Below are positions 43,991-55,339 of a stretch of 64,000 nucleotides of DNA, one piece after another (the stretch's first letter is position 1; each line of letters begins with the position of its first letter). The position numbers and the translations under genes are program-made. The stretch covers positions 18,646,244-18,710,243 of the forward strand of contig CM055100.1 in the NCBI GenBank assembly GCA_029204225.1, read 5' to 3'. This stretch comes from Diphasiastrum complanatum. Taxonomy: Eukaryota > Streptophyta > Lycopodiopsida > Lycopodiales > Lycopodiaceae. Under the pieces are notes generated by a model. The model had not been told where the DNA came from, did not search any database, and saw only the letters and a list, made by a program, of their open reading frames with translations.

Positions 43991-45955
43991 GTTGCTTACG
44001 GTAATAAGTGTTGTTTGCAATAATTGCTCAAAAGTGATGTTTGGATGAAGAGATCCAATATCAGTCACTATGTCATAGTCCTTCGTCTTTGATTTTGAGA
44101 TTGGCTTGTCAATAACAGCACTAGACAATTTAGTCTTCGGTATTTCATCATCCCCTTCCTCGAACGTGACCACCTCCTCTTCAACAGTTTACTGAAGTTC
44201 AGTATTGATAATTTCTTTCGCTTCGGCTGAGATGTCTTTTGCAAATAATTTTGCAGCATTGCGGTCATAGTTGGGGTCATTTTTAAGAACTTCTTTGGTT
44301 GTAGATTTGTTCGTCGACTTGCTAGAAGATTTTTTCTTCGAAGAGTTTCTACATTTCGTTGAGGATTTCTGTTGGGGTTTCGAAGAGCCTTTGTTTTTCG
44401 TTGTGACTTTGAATATCTTCTCTACTTCACTTGGCCAGGACTGGTCTTCTGTCTTTGCCAATTTTCCTTCAATAATATCGATCCTCTGCACAACAGCATC
44501 AGTCGAAGCTTTTGCTTTCGAGTCTGCAGCAGCTGGTGTTGCTACATATTGATATTTAGGTCACGGCTTCTGCGGCTGAGGGCAGTCAAGATACTTGTGG
44601 CCAGGCTCTCTACAGTTTGAGCATAACGGTACATAACCAATCGGCTTTTGTGGCTGAGGACAATCAAGTAAAAAATGTCCCGGATCTCTATAGTTGAAAC
44701 AGTTGTCCGACACTGGTTTAGTCACGGTTTGTGACTTCATCACTGGTCCAACAAATTTAGGAGGATTGCGAACTTTGGTCTATTCTGTTGGGCTGATGCT
44801 GCAGTACCTTGAACATAATTAGTAGTCGCATCATTCTGAAAAATAAAAAGTACCTCTTGGGCAGGATCTTCAATAGACTTCAGATTTACAGTGGTGCAGT
44901 CTTTCTTAGTATGTCCAGAAGTTCCACATTTCGTACACCACATTCATGAGCTGGAAGATGAAGCTTTTGGTCTTTTGTCTACAACTTTCAAGATCTGCAC
45001 TTTCAAATCATTAAACTTTTTATTAAGATCAGCCATATTACTCTTCCAAAGCTTTTCAATTTTAGAAGTTGATGACTTATCCTCGATAGTTTTTGTGTCG
45101 TCCTTGCGCTTGGATCATCGTTTATTTCTTTTATCTCCTTTATCAGCTTCTGATTCTGATGAATCACTGCTTTCGGACTCCGAGCTTGAAAAATTGGTAC
45201 TTGAGTCAGAATCTGAATCGTCTTCTCTCTCACTAGAATCAGTTTTAGACTTACGAGATCTTTTAGTTGAACGTTGCTTTCGTGCTAGTTTCGAGGTCTC
45301 AAAGTTTTTAGCACTAGCTATTACTGCTAAGGAGGTCATGTCCCCTTGTCTGCAATACTGATCAATCTTTGGTGGTAAACCAGCCAAAAATCATTCGATA
45401 TACATATCAACGAGATATACCCCGGTTAGTTTTCCTATAAGATTCTTAACCTTTCGTGTATATTTTCGAAGGAATTCTTTAGTTTTCTTCTGAACATTGT
45501 TTAGACGTCTGAGAATTCTGGATTTATAACTGATTTCTCTGAACTGGTTCAGAAACGCATCTTTCAGTAGTAACTAGATTCCTACACGGCCTAGTTCAAC
45601 TTGACTGTATCATATGCGTGCCTGCTTTCTCAGCAGACCAGGAAAGATTCGCAGTTTGTCTACGTCAGTTTCTTCGGTATTTGCATTAGCAATTGACTCA
45701 AATTGCGAGACATAGCTATCTGCATCATCTGAAGTAGTCCCTTTAAAATAATCATACTTAATTTTTGAGATAGAAGTGAAATGTGCAGCAGGACCCTCCA
45801 TATCGAAGTTAATTAGGAGTTCAAATAACTGGGCAGTGATCTCGTCAAGATTTCTTCGACTCGCACTCTCACTTTGTCTTCATAAAAATTCCTCTCTAAG
45901 CTTACGATAACGTTCTAATCGAGATTCTCTATTTGTCATACACTAGAAATGGAGA
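43991..45955 (-). pseudogene. Element B gag with three zinc knuckles
   Basis: Capsid motifs at 45,801-45,400: KIKYDYFKGTTSDDADSYVS, FLNQFREISYKSRILRRLNN and IEWFLAGLPPKIDQYCRQGD. A Lys/Ser/Glu-rich stretch (45,300-45,050, SSSESESSDSSESEAD) follows, then knuckles CTKCGTSGHTKKDC (about 44,935), CFNYRDPGHFLLDC (third Cys position altered to Tyr, about 44,700) and CSNCREPGHKYLDC (about 44,620). The latter two are linked by a duplicated PQPQKP segment. A Lys-rich tail runs to 44,190. Several stops and frame changes. It starts about 40 bases from the primer site. Confidence 0.8.
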
Positions 45956-45991
45956 TGGATGTGTCAAATTTCTTATAACTTTCCTAAGCTA

Positions 45992-46008
45992 TCCCCGACA
46001 ACGGCGCC
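45992..46008 (-). promoter_or_regulatory. Element B primer-binding site, tRNA-Asp type
   Basis: Minus-strand TGGCGCCGTTGTCGGGG, one mismatch to the site at 1127-1143, next to the LTR edge at 46,014. Confidence 0.85.
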
Positions 46009-46013
46009 AAAAA

Positions 46014-47294
46014 TTGGTATATGTCGTACTATACCAACAAGGTTAATATAGATTTTGTAGTAAATAATGTCGAACCCACAGAGGACAACGCTAGAAAGTT
46101 ATGTATTTGGTACAATTTATGATTTATTTCGAGTGAAGTGGCTTCAAGCATTATTCTGGTTGTCAACAGACATTAGAAATTAACCAGTATTACTTGTGTT
46201 GGGGTGTGTAGTATTAATAATTCCAGAACAACAGTTTTGTCTCTATCAAATTGAATAAAATGCATTCTACAGGTGAGATGTTATCAGAGTAGTACAACAA
46301 TACTACACTATGGCTGATTAAGGTGTCAACAGAGAATCGAGAAATGTTGATGTATTTGTGGTTGTGCAGACAACTAATTAATCGTGTTCGCAAACTGTTT
46401 GTTTCTAGACAGAAGTCCTCAACAACTTAAGTCCAAGGTTATGGTTAAAGAGCACGAATAGTTTTAGAGCATGTTAGAAACTTATGTCAGTTACAAGCAA
46501 GAACACAAATCAAAGACTCAATTCTTCAGACAGGGACTGTCATCTCAAATGTATACATACAGTTTTATTCAATGATCGTGCTAGACTGTACCAAATGTAG
46601 ATATTATTCGAGTGCCGAAAAGAAAGTATTCACGACAGACGAATAAGATGATTTTAAGACAGTTTTTTTAGAGCATATTTACGGATACTCAGCAAATGAC
46701 TATAATGCGCTAGAGAGTCTGTCTGATCAGAGAGTAATTCACGTAATGCATTAGAGATTGCTAGTAGACTCAGGATTACTCACACTCAACAGTGCGGAGA
46801 ACAAAGATAAGGGAGAATAACTCTCAACACTCAATTCACTTCTTTGACCTCTTACAAATACATAAAGTCTTCTCTCTAGATGGTCAAGACTGAAGCGTGT
46901 GATGAATATATGTTCTACGGGATGAACAAACACACCTCTAAAACAACTGGTGTGTCACTCCTGTGAAAAGGTCTAGTTAACAATCAGATTGAGTATATGT
47001 TCAATTATACCATAAGAGGTATATTTAACTAAGAGTTAAAATTACTCTAGTTTAAAATGTCAATTCATAACTAGTCATTTTGCGTGGATGACCTAATAAA
47101 GGCTATCCAAGGCAATGTTTTCCCTTTTAAAGGTCTTGCTCTTAAATACAAGGCAAATACTTAGGAGATATATTCTCAAAAAATGACTTAGGCCTCTTCA
47201 TAATTTATATCTATCCAGCTCGTATTTTCATTTTTGAGTCTATCATGCCATATTTAGGTTGATATTCAATATTTAACAATTTCGTGGCATCACA
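46014..47294 (-). mobile_element. Element B 5' LTR
   Basis: 1,281 bp; plus-strand ends TGGTATATG... and ...GGCATCACA, so TGTGATGCC...CA in element sense. Shares about 1 kb with the truncated left LTR. The outer edge interrupts the RT frame of element A at the PFGLCNAPSTFQRVMQMVF motif. Confidence 0.9.
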
Positions 47295-48750
47295 AAACAC
47301 CATTTGCATGACGCGTTGAAATGTCGAAGGGGCATTACATAAGCCAAAAGGCATTACGTTATAAGCGTAAAACCCATTTTCTGTTGCAAAGGCAGTCTTG
47401 TGCTTATTTTCATGGGCTATTTGAACAAGGAAATAGCCACTGAACCCATCTAAGAAGCTGAAAGCTTCAGCTCCCGCCATCTCCTCAAGTATTTGTGTAG
47501 CTAATGGTAAAGGGAAATGGTCTTTTTTCGTACTTGCATTTAGATTTTTTAGATCGACGCATATACGAAGTTTGTCGTTCTTCTTGGGTACTACCACAAT
47601 GGGCGATACCCAATCAATATGTTGGACTTCATATATAAAACCAACATCCAGTAATTTTTTAATATCTTCACCGATGCGCTCGTGATAAACAGAGTTACAT
47701 CTGTATGACTTAGCTCGAATAGGCTTAGGTTTTTCCTCTGAGGGGATGGTGTGGACTGCTATTTCAGGCAAAACTCCTTTCATCTTAGTATAATTCCATG
47801 CAAATACATCCCTGTATTTGCAAAGTAAGGTCTCTAGATCAAAAAGTTGACTTGGTGAAAGGTGGGCTCCCACATGAACAAAGCGATCCATCTCCTAGTC
47901 ATGATCTTTAGATTAAGCTCTATGGTTTTAGCTGGTCCTTCAAAGGAGTCAAAAACTTGTGTTGGTTCCCATTGTGGTTGTGGCAACTGGATGACAATGT
48001 CATCAAGTGTAAAGTCCTTACACTTGCGTGGTAGATCAAATGGAGGGTCCACAAAGTTCTCTAGAACTTTGAGGATTACCTACATGGATGTGCTACCGAA
48101 TGTGGAAACTTGATAAGAGGCTTTGTCCATTGGTTGTGCAAACAATGTTTGATTTGTTGCTTAGGCATCTCACACATCTGTTTTTGACGCTCGATTAATT
48201 TTGTGTCAATAATTTTATTATTTTTTAACCGAGGTTTGCTAATTTGTTGAGGAGGTGGTGTGGTTGCCTCTCGAATCATGTCTTCATCTATTGTATCCCA
48301 GACTTCGGCTGGAAACATGTCCCATGTGTAGACCTTTTGTTTAGGTCTATAAGTTATTGTGTTGGCCACTTTGGAGGTTAGTTGCACATGTGCCAAAGGC
48401 CCTAGTGACTTAATCTCTTGGGGAATGGATTTTGGCGGATAATGTTTTTCATCCAAATAAAGGACCACATGTTCATCCGTAATTTCAGCATCATTCATCG
48501 AAAGAATAACTTCTTTCGAAACTTGGGCTGCAAAGACACTAGGTTCTCCTGGGCACCAAGCTATGGGAATTGGGTCGATCATCATAAGTGGAATGTTGGG
48601 TGTATCAATGTTCATAGATGTAGGTAGAATATACGCATCCTCTGTGGCGGTTTCTATGCGACATCGGTTGGAATAAGCACAATGCACATATGTTGATCTC
48701 GTATAGCGTCCTTTCGGCTGGATTGGAACACTATCTGATTCATCATAAGT
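47295..48750 (-). pseudogene. Element A linker and RT N-terminal part
   Basis: 48,687-48,076 encodes a linker with IPLMMIDPIPIAW, VLYLDEKHYPPKSIP and YTWDMFPAEVWDTI, the first shared with the relics at 6.3 and 58.0 kb. A frame change near 47,880 leads into RT: HLSPSQLFDLETLLCKYRDV, RDVFAWNYTKMKG, DWVSPIVVVPKKNDKLRICV, FSFLDGFSGY, MPFGLCNAPSTFQ. The frame ends in LTR sequence of B at 47,294, before the catalytic YxDD. The rest of RT is missing from the window. Confidence 0.85.
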
Positions 48751-49250
48751 TGTGGGTGACCAATCATTGTAAATCTTGGCAGGCTTTATACGGCCAATCG
48801 AGTCAACAGTGACTCGGTTTTCGTTATTGCCAAAGATTATTCTGCTGCGCTTTCAATCTTGGACCACACTTGCCATCCATAGCTAGGGCGTACCAAGAAG
48901 GAGTTTACAAGTATTTGCATCGTCTGGTAAATCAAGAATGACGCAATCGATGGTGAATTTGACACCTGCAATGCGAATTTGGATATTCGATAACTGATCG
49001 ACAGGGTTTGTAATGCGCTGATCAGCCATGCAAAATTTGTAACGTGGCTGATCGAGGGTGTGGAATCTCGATGAATTTGCTAGTGACAAAGCCATTATAT
49101 TTATGTATGATCCACTATCAAGGATAGCGGATACTGTTGGATAATCTTTATAAGTCATAGGTAAGGTGATGCTAGTCCCCTTAGCATCACCTATATTCAT
49201 CAAATTCATAGGAATATGAGGAATTTCAAGAATCTCATCTGGTTTTCGCT
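48751..49250 (-). pseudogene. Element A aspartic protease
   Basis: The open frame from 49,209 reads GTSITLPMTYKDYPTVSAIL, DSGSYINIMALSLANSSRF, YKFCMADQRITNPVDQL and IDCVILDLPDDANTCKLLLG. DSG is the catalytic triplet; the LLG block is the conserved C-terminal protease motif. It would be cut from the polyprotein to process gag and pol. Only 108 residues are open. Confidence 0.75.
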
Positions 49251-50350
49251 ATTCATCAGGTACGATGGGCGGCTGAAAACTACGATGGATATAATGTTGG
49301 AGACCTGTGAAAGACTTTATTGCGCTAAGAAAGGGCATTTTGATTTGAGTCTGCAGAAGTTTGAAAAACACCTCGAGTCTCTGTAGGAGTTGCTCTTTTT
49401 TGAGGATCAAAACAGATGACGGACCGTCCGTGTTCTGTTCCTCCTACATAAACTCATCTCGAAATTCTTGGTATTGCCTTTGTTCCATGTGTGGGTCTGA
49501 GTAATCTCTGGGTAATGTGGAAGCCGTCGAGGGGCTTCCCATATGTTCAGCTGGTCTGTCGAGGGTCTGTTGTTGTTCTTGGTTTTGGCGTTGTGCTTTA
49601 GTAAGAACTCTAACATGTTCAGATGAGATATGTCTTGTGGAAGGATCATGTTATGCTGCTTTGGACAATCTTTGAAACACTGTTTCCGAACACAGTCTGG
49701 ACACTCAACATGGTATTGGTTTTTAACTTTACAGTCAACCATGAAGTGGCCTATTTCACCACAGATAAAACAGTGGTTGCTCATTGGTCCCATGGCAATA
49801 GCATAACCATCTTGGATGGCTAGCTGTCCTTGGTTTTCTGGGTTCATGGAATAGTCATCTCGTTTGCACAATCATGAGGTGCCTTCATGATAGTGTTGAG
49901 AACTACCAGAAGTGGGTGGTGTCACGTCTGATCCATCTTGGAAGTCCAACTAGGAACCAGATGATGAGCATGGACTCGGTGGGCTGTTCTTGTACTTGAC
50001 TTTTTAATCTTTTTAATCTTTCAATATAGTCACGTACTTTTTCATCTTTTGTCATTTTGATATTGCTTAATTTGACAAAATGACTCTCAATCAAACGAAA
50101 AGTTTTGAATCACTTGATGAAGGCTTCTTTCAAGAGTGACCAATCTTGTTTATCTTCACGATCCAGGTTGAAAAACCATTATCGTGCTTGAACGATCATG
50201 GTCATTGAGAAGAGTTGTACCATGGCTTCTGGAAATGAAATGCCATAGACATCACATGTGTTTTCAAAGACTTGAAGAAATCTTTGAGGGTTAGAATTGT
50301 CGTCGTACTTAGGAAGATCGAACTTCGATGTTTGTTTTTTAGTACGCGGT
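49251..50350 (-). pseudogene. Element A gag
   Basis: Capsid at 50,350-49,903: FDLPKYDDNSNPQRFLQVFE, WFFNLDREDKQDW and VRDYIERLKRLKSQVQEQPT, with nonsense codons at about 50,178 and near 50,110. A 154-residue open frame (49,871-49,407) carries CFICGEIGHFMVDC and CPDCVRKQCFKDCP, both cysteine clusters also found in the plus-strand gag at 19.3-19.4 kb, then QRQYQEFRDEF near 49,470. Upstream, the frame runs into an in-frame CTCGGTCGAGAT repeat at 50,350-50,615 instead of a normal N-terminus. Confidence 0.8.
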
Positions 50351-50615
50351 CCATGACACACTCGATCGAGAATGGACAAAAAATGTCGGTCGAGATCGGA
50401 CTGAAAAGCTTCAGTCGAAATCAAACTGAAAGATTTGGTCGAGATTGGAATGAGTGAGTGTCGGTCGAGATCTGAAGGAAAGATTCGGCCGAGATTGCAA
50501 TGAAAAGGCTCGGTCGAGATTTTCACGAAGAGGCTCGGTCGAGATTCTAAGCGAAGAGGCTCGGTTGAGATTCTAAGCTGAGCACTCGGTCGAGATCGTA
50601 CAGAAAATACTCGCC
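50350..50615 (+). repeat. CTCGGTCGAGAT repeat cluster
   Basis: About nine irregular copies of G-G-C-T-C-G-G-T-C-G-A-G-A-T, 25-32 bases apart. The minus frame is open across them (ISTEP/LDRH-like residues) and continues into gag. Related clusters lie at 25.6-25.9 and 26.5-26.8 kb. Confidence 0.85.
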
Positions 50616-51622
50616 TACACAAGTTGGTTCATCAAAAGAGGTAAGAAGAGCAAAGTTAGAGTTCTCCACCACTTGCTTTTCTTTTTCATCATAGGTTAGC
50701 CTTGATGGCTTAGTCCTTTTATTTTGAGTCCTCCTTGAAGGTTGCTTTGGAGTGGCATCTCCACCTTCATCCAAGACATCTTGCACATCATGATGATTAG
50801 TAGGCACATCAACATCATCATCAATATTGACAACATTGGAAACATTCTCTTCATGAAAGTTGACATCCCTACTTATGAGAACTTTATTTGTAGAAGGAAT
50901 GTACACTTTGTAAGCCTTGCTTGCTTCACTATAGCCAACAAGACTTTTAGGGAGACCAAGAACATGCTCTTTCTTTGCCAACCTCTTATGCCAAACTTCT
51001 TGGTTTGTCAATTGTTCCCTAGCCATACATCTTTCATGCTTAGAGATCACACATTCATCCAGTTTGAAAAGTTTATCATCCCTCCTTCCTTTAGCAATCA
51101 AGGATCCACATTTGCCTATCAAGAAAGCATCTCTAATGAGCTCAACATCAAGCCCTTTGTCAATCATTTGACTAACACTAAGCAAGTTCTTAGTGATTGA
51201 AGGAATGTACAATACATTTTCAAGATTAGCTTTCCTATTCGTTGAAAGAGAAATAGGAATTGTGCCTTTGCCTTTGATGTCACATTGACCATCATTGCAG
51301 TATAGATGATGTTGCTCTCTCCCTCATAAGACAATAAGGATGAAAAATATTCCTTATGTCTTGTCGATTCAAAGAGTTTCTCGAAGGCATTCCATGCCTC
51401 ACTTGCACTTTGACACTTACCAACTTCTTTGATAAGTTCATTGGTAACATTCATTTTAATGATATGAAGAGCCCTTTTAGCCTTATTATCAAACCTTTGT
51501 TGCTCTTGAACTGTGGGTGGTCTCTCTTCAGTTCCTGCAACTATCCTCACTTTCCAGGTAGAGTAGTTTGATGAACTCAACCTATCATTAGTTTCTAACA
51601 CGATCCCACCATTGGAAGCCAT
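50616..51622 (-). pseudogene. Copia element F: gag-pol with two internal deletions
   Basis: From the ATG at 51,622: LETNDRLSSSNYSTWKVRI and IIKMNVTNELIKEVGKCQSA are copia gag, but FEKLFESTR jumps straight to KEYFSSLLSYEG, which lies past the protease, so late gag, zinc knuckle and catalytic protease are deleted. After a frame change, ITKNLLSVSQMIDKGLDVEL and VWHKRLAKK follow. Then LGLPKSLVGYSEASKAYKVY joins the integrase zinc region directly to the post-integrase segment, deleting the catalytic core. The ORF ends ...FDEPTCVGEY at about 50,616, where the CTCGGTCGAGAT repeats begin. RT and RNase H are missing. It is non-autonomous. Confidence 0.85.
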
Positions 51623-52753
51623 GAATATAATGATTCCTCAACTTTTAGGTTCTGTCCTAATGCACCTACCACTCACTTTTCTCTCAACAAAAGATGGATA
51701 AGGAGATCTCAGAAGATCTAGGACCCTAAAACACTTCTATCTTGAACCTGGCTGGTTTCCAAGCATAGAAAGGAAGATTGAAACACATGCAGCACTTTGC
51801 ACACACTAAGAATGGATTACAAACTCAAACCAACCTGAACGCACTCTTGCTGAAGCTCTCAAACTTTCCAGCAAGTGATCAAATAAAGTTATGGTGTGAA
51901 GAGTTACTTGCATTCTTAGAAAATACACAAGACTGGGCTGCCAAAAATACCTAGAATTGAGCAAACTTGATTAACCTATGATCAACACACTAAGATATTG
52001 ATTCAACCTGTAAAACCACACTTTTAAAAGTTTAAAACTCCAACAAGTGATAAATACAAGCTTTAGAGGTGAATGAAAGAGCACACTTAGTGAATCACAA
52101 GACTAGCTTCACTAGCTTGTCAAATCTTGATGTTTAGATGTAGATCTAAGATCACTTCACATGAGAATGTTCCTCAACCTGTTAAGAATCTGAAAACACA
52201 TTTGCATAATGGTTAAAACACTCCAGCAAATTCTCCAATAAAATTACATAAGGAGAGTTGCTTACATGCTCAACAAAGTACACCAAAATTTATGCAAAAT
52301 ATTGTTGACAATCTGTTCACCCAAAAGGGGATCTTTCATCCAAGTGGGAGCTTTGCTCAGCCTTTTGGAGAAATACAAATCACTCAAAGAGTATTTGTCA
52401 TCCACTTAAGGAGAAGTTTCATCCACTCAAGAAGAGTGTTCATCCACAAAGGAGGGTGTGTCCACAAAAGTGGAGATTGTCAACAATAGATTGAACAGAA
52501 CATTGTTAGTATTGAATATTCACAAGCCTCACAATCAACAAATGATAAGGTGTTATGATCTGATCCAAAACAGCTTCTTATCAGCCTATGATCTTCAATA
52601 GACCTGAAATATGCTTTTGATCCACAACTTCAACTCACCAAACAAAGGTTAGTAAGATTTGATCAACAACGTAATGCATAATCATGTTAGAACTTGATCA
52701 AACATCCAAATATCACCATAAATGGAAATATTACTAAAAATAACAGCCAACTA
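51623..52753. other. Element F leader
   Basis: 1.1 kb between primer site and gag start. It contains repeated phrases such as CTCCAACAAGTGATAAA / CTCCAGCAAATTCTCCAATAA and ACCTGTTAAGAATCTGAAAA, suggesting old internal duplication; no other gene seen. Confidence 0.6.
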
Positions 52754-52765
52754 GCTCTGATACCA
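52754..52765 (-). promoter_or_regulatory. Element F primer-binding site (initiator tRNA-Met)
   Basis: Minus-strand TGGTATCAGAGC directly adjoining the LTR. Confidence 0.95.
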
Positions 52766-53421
52766 TGTAAAAAAAGTGGATTTTGAATGGATCCAGACTC
52801 TTAAAATACTTGGCTAAGATCTTTGCACAACAAGCTACAAAAGTTAGAAATGGCAAAGCATCCTAATGCTACCTTTGATACACATGAACTTGACAAAGCA
52901 TTCAAGAGACAAAAGAAACTAATAAAATGTACTGATGGAAGCCAAAAATAACAACAAACAGAGTTCCCAACATCATCCTACCACTTTTGGAAACCTCTTA
53001 TGATCATACACAAAAGCTTGAAGACAATACACCAACCAATGTTCACGATGGAGGAAGAAATTGTGACAATGATCTATTGATCTCTCTCAACAATACAATA
53101 AGTTTCTCCAACCTATTATCCACAAATTTCAGCCTAATATAGGTGAAAGAGATGACTCTCTCTCCCCTCTCTAGGACTTAGGACCCAAATTTTAGGGCAC
53201 CAGTAGCCTAAAATAGCCAATTTTGGCCTATATGTCCAAATAACATGATTTTGGTGTCATTTCGAAGGTTCTAAAGTTTGAGAATTTTTCAATATGAAAT
53301 ATATACTAGAATAAAAGTATCTAGGCCTCTTTCACACGTGTGAAAGGTTAGATCCAAAACTATGTACAAAGATTGCCACTTTAGGCCTCAAACTAGCTAG
53401 GAAATGTTGACAATTTTCACA
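52766..53421 (-). mobile_element. Element F 5' LTR
   Basis: 656 bp; element-sense ends TGTGAAAATTGTC... and ...TTTTTTTACA. The primer-side 190 bp recurs inverted at 5231-5422. The distal end is inferred from the terminal TG. Confidence 0.75.
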
Positions 53422-53785
53422 CCGAACTCTCGCCTAACTGCAAAATAGGTACTTTTGTTGCAAACTAACCTTTGTCCAGCTCAATATAGGTAGATCTGAA
53501 CTGGATTTATCATTTGACAACTCGGTGAAGGTTAATATAACTGTTTAGACCAAGATCTGACTTTGATAGTGATTTTTAGGTCACTTTTCATCAAAAATTG
53601 ATTTCTGAAAATACTTTTCTTTCTCTTTTTTCTGATATGATGACTTTTTTTTTTTTTTTTACTTTTGCTCATCATTTTTCTTTTTTTTAATTTTATGCAT
53701 TTTTACTGTCTTTTCCAAAAAAAAAAAAAAATAACTAATCAAAATAACAAAATTATAAAATCAAATAAAGTTAAAATAGTTAAAT
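53422..53785. other. Non-coding stretch with T- and A-runs
   Basis: Contains one CTCGGTGAAGGTT motif (about 53,517-53,530), a T-run (53,647-53,660) and an A-run (53,717-53,730). No gene seen. Confidence 0.5.
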
Positions 53786-54860
53786 CCTTGATCAAGCTGG
53801 GGGATCCGACTGCCAAAACTTACATAATATAAATTTCAATTTTTCTTTGATCAATTTTATTTTATAAATCAAGGCAAGATCTCCTTCCTTCAAATATTTC
53901 TTATGTAATATATTGACCATCATGCCATGCTTTACGTCGAACTTTCTCTGTTGCTAGTGCATGTACTACCATCAATCTGGTTTCACAAAGAACTCAGATG
54001 AAGATGAGGTAAAAAGAAAAAATGATCTACTCTTCACATAGAATACAATGGAATGATCAAATCTTGCATATAATCTTATAAATTTTTTGAAAATTTCTAG
54101 GAAAGTTATATTGTTCTACTCATCGTTAGTGTTGTACTCATCGTTAGATTAATGGCTGATGTTGTTGTAGATGGTGTTTTGCAACTTCTTGCAAATTTGC
54201 CCTTTTTAAACCATGTAAGTCAAATCACAAGTCCAGATCCTGCCCAACAAGAGTTTTGAAATGTACACAAATATTACCAAAAAACTCCAAACCCTAATGG
54301 CTGAGTTGTAAGAATATAACGTCATCCAAGCATTCTGTAGCTGCTATGCGTAAGGATGGAACTAAAAATTCAATCAGCATAACCGCATCCTGACCATAAA
54401 CTAGTTGAAACGACGTCTGATTTCTACTAACTTTATGAGCTGTTCTGAATGTCCATAATGCTGCATGTAACTTATGTTCCCAATCAGAATGACTTGCCTC
54501 CACTATTTTTGTCATAATATTGCATAGAATCTTATTGAAAGATTCTATTTGTCCATCACCCCTCAGATAATACGGGATACAAAATCGATGAATGACAAAA
54601 AATTTCTCCAATAGACACTTGATTGTTTCATTGAGAAAATGTGTTTCTCGATCACTAACGATCTCAATAGGACAACCAAATCAAACAATGATGTTCTCAT
54701 ATAAAAACCTAGCAATAGTTTTTGCATCAATCACATGAACTGCTCTTGCTGCAATCCATTTGGTCATATAGTCTATCACTACTATAATATATCTAGCTTG
54801 AATACCATGTGCCACATGATGAATTGTTGGATTTTTATACTCAAGACCAAATCCATTCAG
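53786..54860 (-). pseudogene. Element D integrase
   Basis: From 54,857 leftwards: ARYIIVVIDYMTKWIAARAV, FLYENIIV, then a stop, FGCPIEIVSDRETHFLNETI (second catalytic Asp), DGQIESFNKILCNIMTKIVE (catalytic Glu retained), TSFQLVYGQDAVMLIEFLVP. After about 300 bases of broken frame, RRKAWHD.QYI and EGDLALIYKIKLIKEKLKF resemble the polyprotein C-terminal region (about 53,800-53,950). The N-terminal zinc region and first catalytic Asp are cut off by the copia LTR at about 54,864. Confidence 0.8.
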
Positions 54861-54863
54861 TAA

Positions 54864-55206
54864 TGAGCATCCTGAGAAGCCGACAAATCTGACGAAGCCG
54901 ACAAATCTAACTTCGTCATCAGGGAAAAGTCGACCCAAGACTTTATGGTAGTTCACCTACTTGTACATAGTCTTTATTACTTAAAAGACGATTCCCAACT
55001 ACAAGGCGGCTGTAATTAATTAAGTAGGTAGAAAAGCACTGACTTGAAAGACTTGAAAATATCTTGTAAAGAAATATCTTTTTAGTTAGTTATCTATACA
55101 AACGGAAGCTCTAAAATATCTGCGCCCTACTGAATTGCACTCATCAGCTTCATGCCCAAGTACTCACCTTCTAATTTTTATCACGAGTACATTTTTCCAC
55201 ACTACA
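54864..55206 (+). mobile_element. Copia element E 5' LTR
   Basis: The right end (...CCACACTACA) is fixed by the adjacent primer site. The left end near 54,864 is inferred from where element D integrase coding stops and a TG occurs. Length about 340 bp. It contains a short tandem GAAGCCGACAAATCTGAC/GAAGCCGACAAATCTAAC duplication. Confidence 0.6.
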
Positions 55207-55218
55207 TGGTATCAGAAC
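55207..55218 (+). promoter_or_regulatory. Element E primer-binding site
   Basis: TGGTATCAGAAC, one base from the standard initiator tRNA-Met site, on the plus strand. Confidence 0.85.
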
Positions 55219-55339
55219 GGGTGGTTCAATATTCTACATTTCTATTGCAAGTTATCAGTCTTGTTTCTACCAAGACATCATTTAGCAAGTGCACAGCCAA
55301 CAGTATTTCGATATCATTGTTTTTACCAACGATCTCTCA

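Larger units (their letters stand above)
30565..47294 (-). mobile_element. Ty3 element B, inserted in element A
   Basis: B has a complete 5' LTR at 46,014-47,294, a tRNA-Asp primer site at 45,992-46,008, gag-protease on the minus strand, a purine tract at 31,553-31,566 and a truncated 3' LTR at 30,565-31,552. Its right edge (TGTGATGCC in element sense) falls exactly within the RT frame of A. Its left LTR lacks roughly the last 295 bases and A lacks sequence there too, so a deletion removed the left junction and any target duplication. The middle (about 33.08-43.07 kb) is inverted relative to the rest and contains copia element C. Confidence 0.75.
29262..50350 (-). mobile_element. Ty3 element A, split by element B
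   Basis: Gag (49.4-50.35 kb), protease (48.88-49.24 kb), linker, RT start (47.30-47.89 kb), then element B, then RNase H-integrase (29.26-30.56 kb), all on the minus strand in the usual Ty3 order. About 180 codons of RT, including the catalytic YxDD, and part of RNase H are missing at the B insertion. Both outer ends are truncated and no LTR was identified. The non-chromodomain layout with DSG protease fits the Athila/Tat side of plant Ty3. Confidence 0.75.

Noticed and set aside
43988-45361. Plus-strand open frames opposite element B gag
   Set aside because: They are shadows; the minus strand carries zinc knuckles and capsid motifs.
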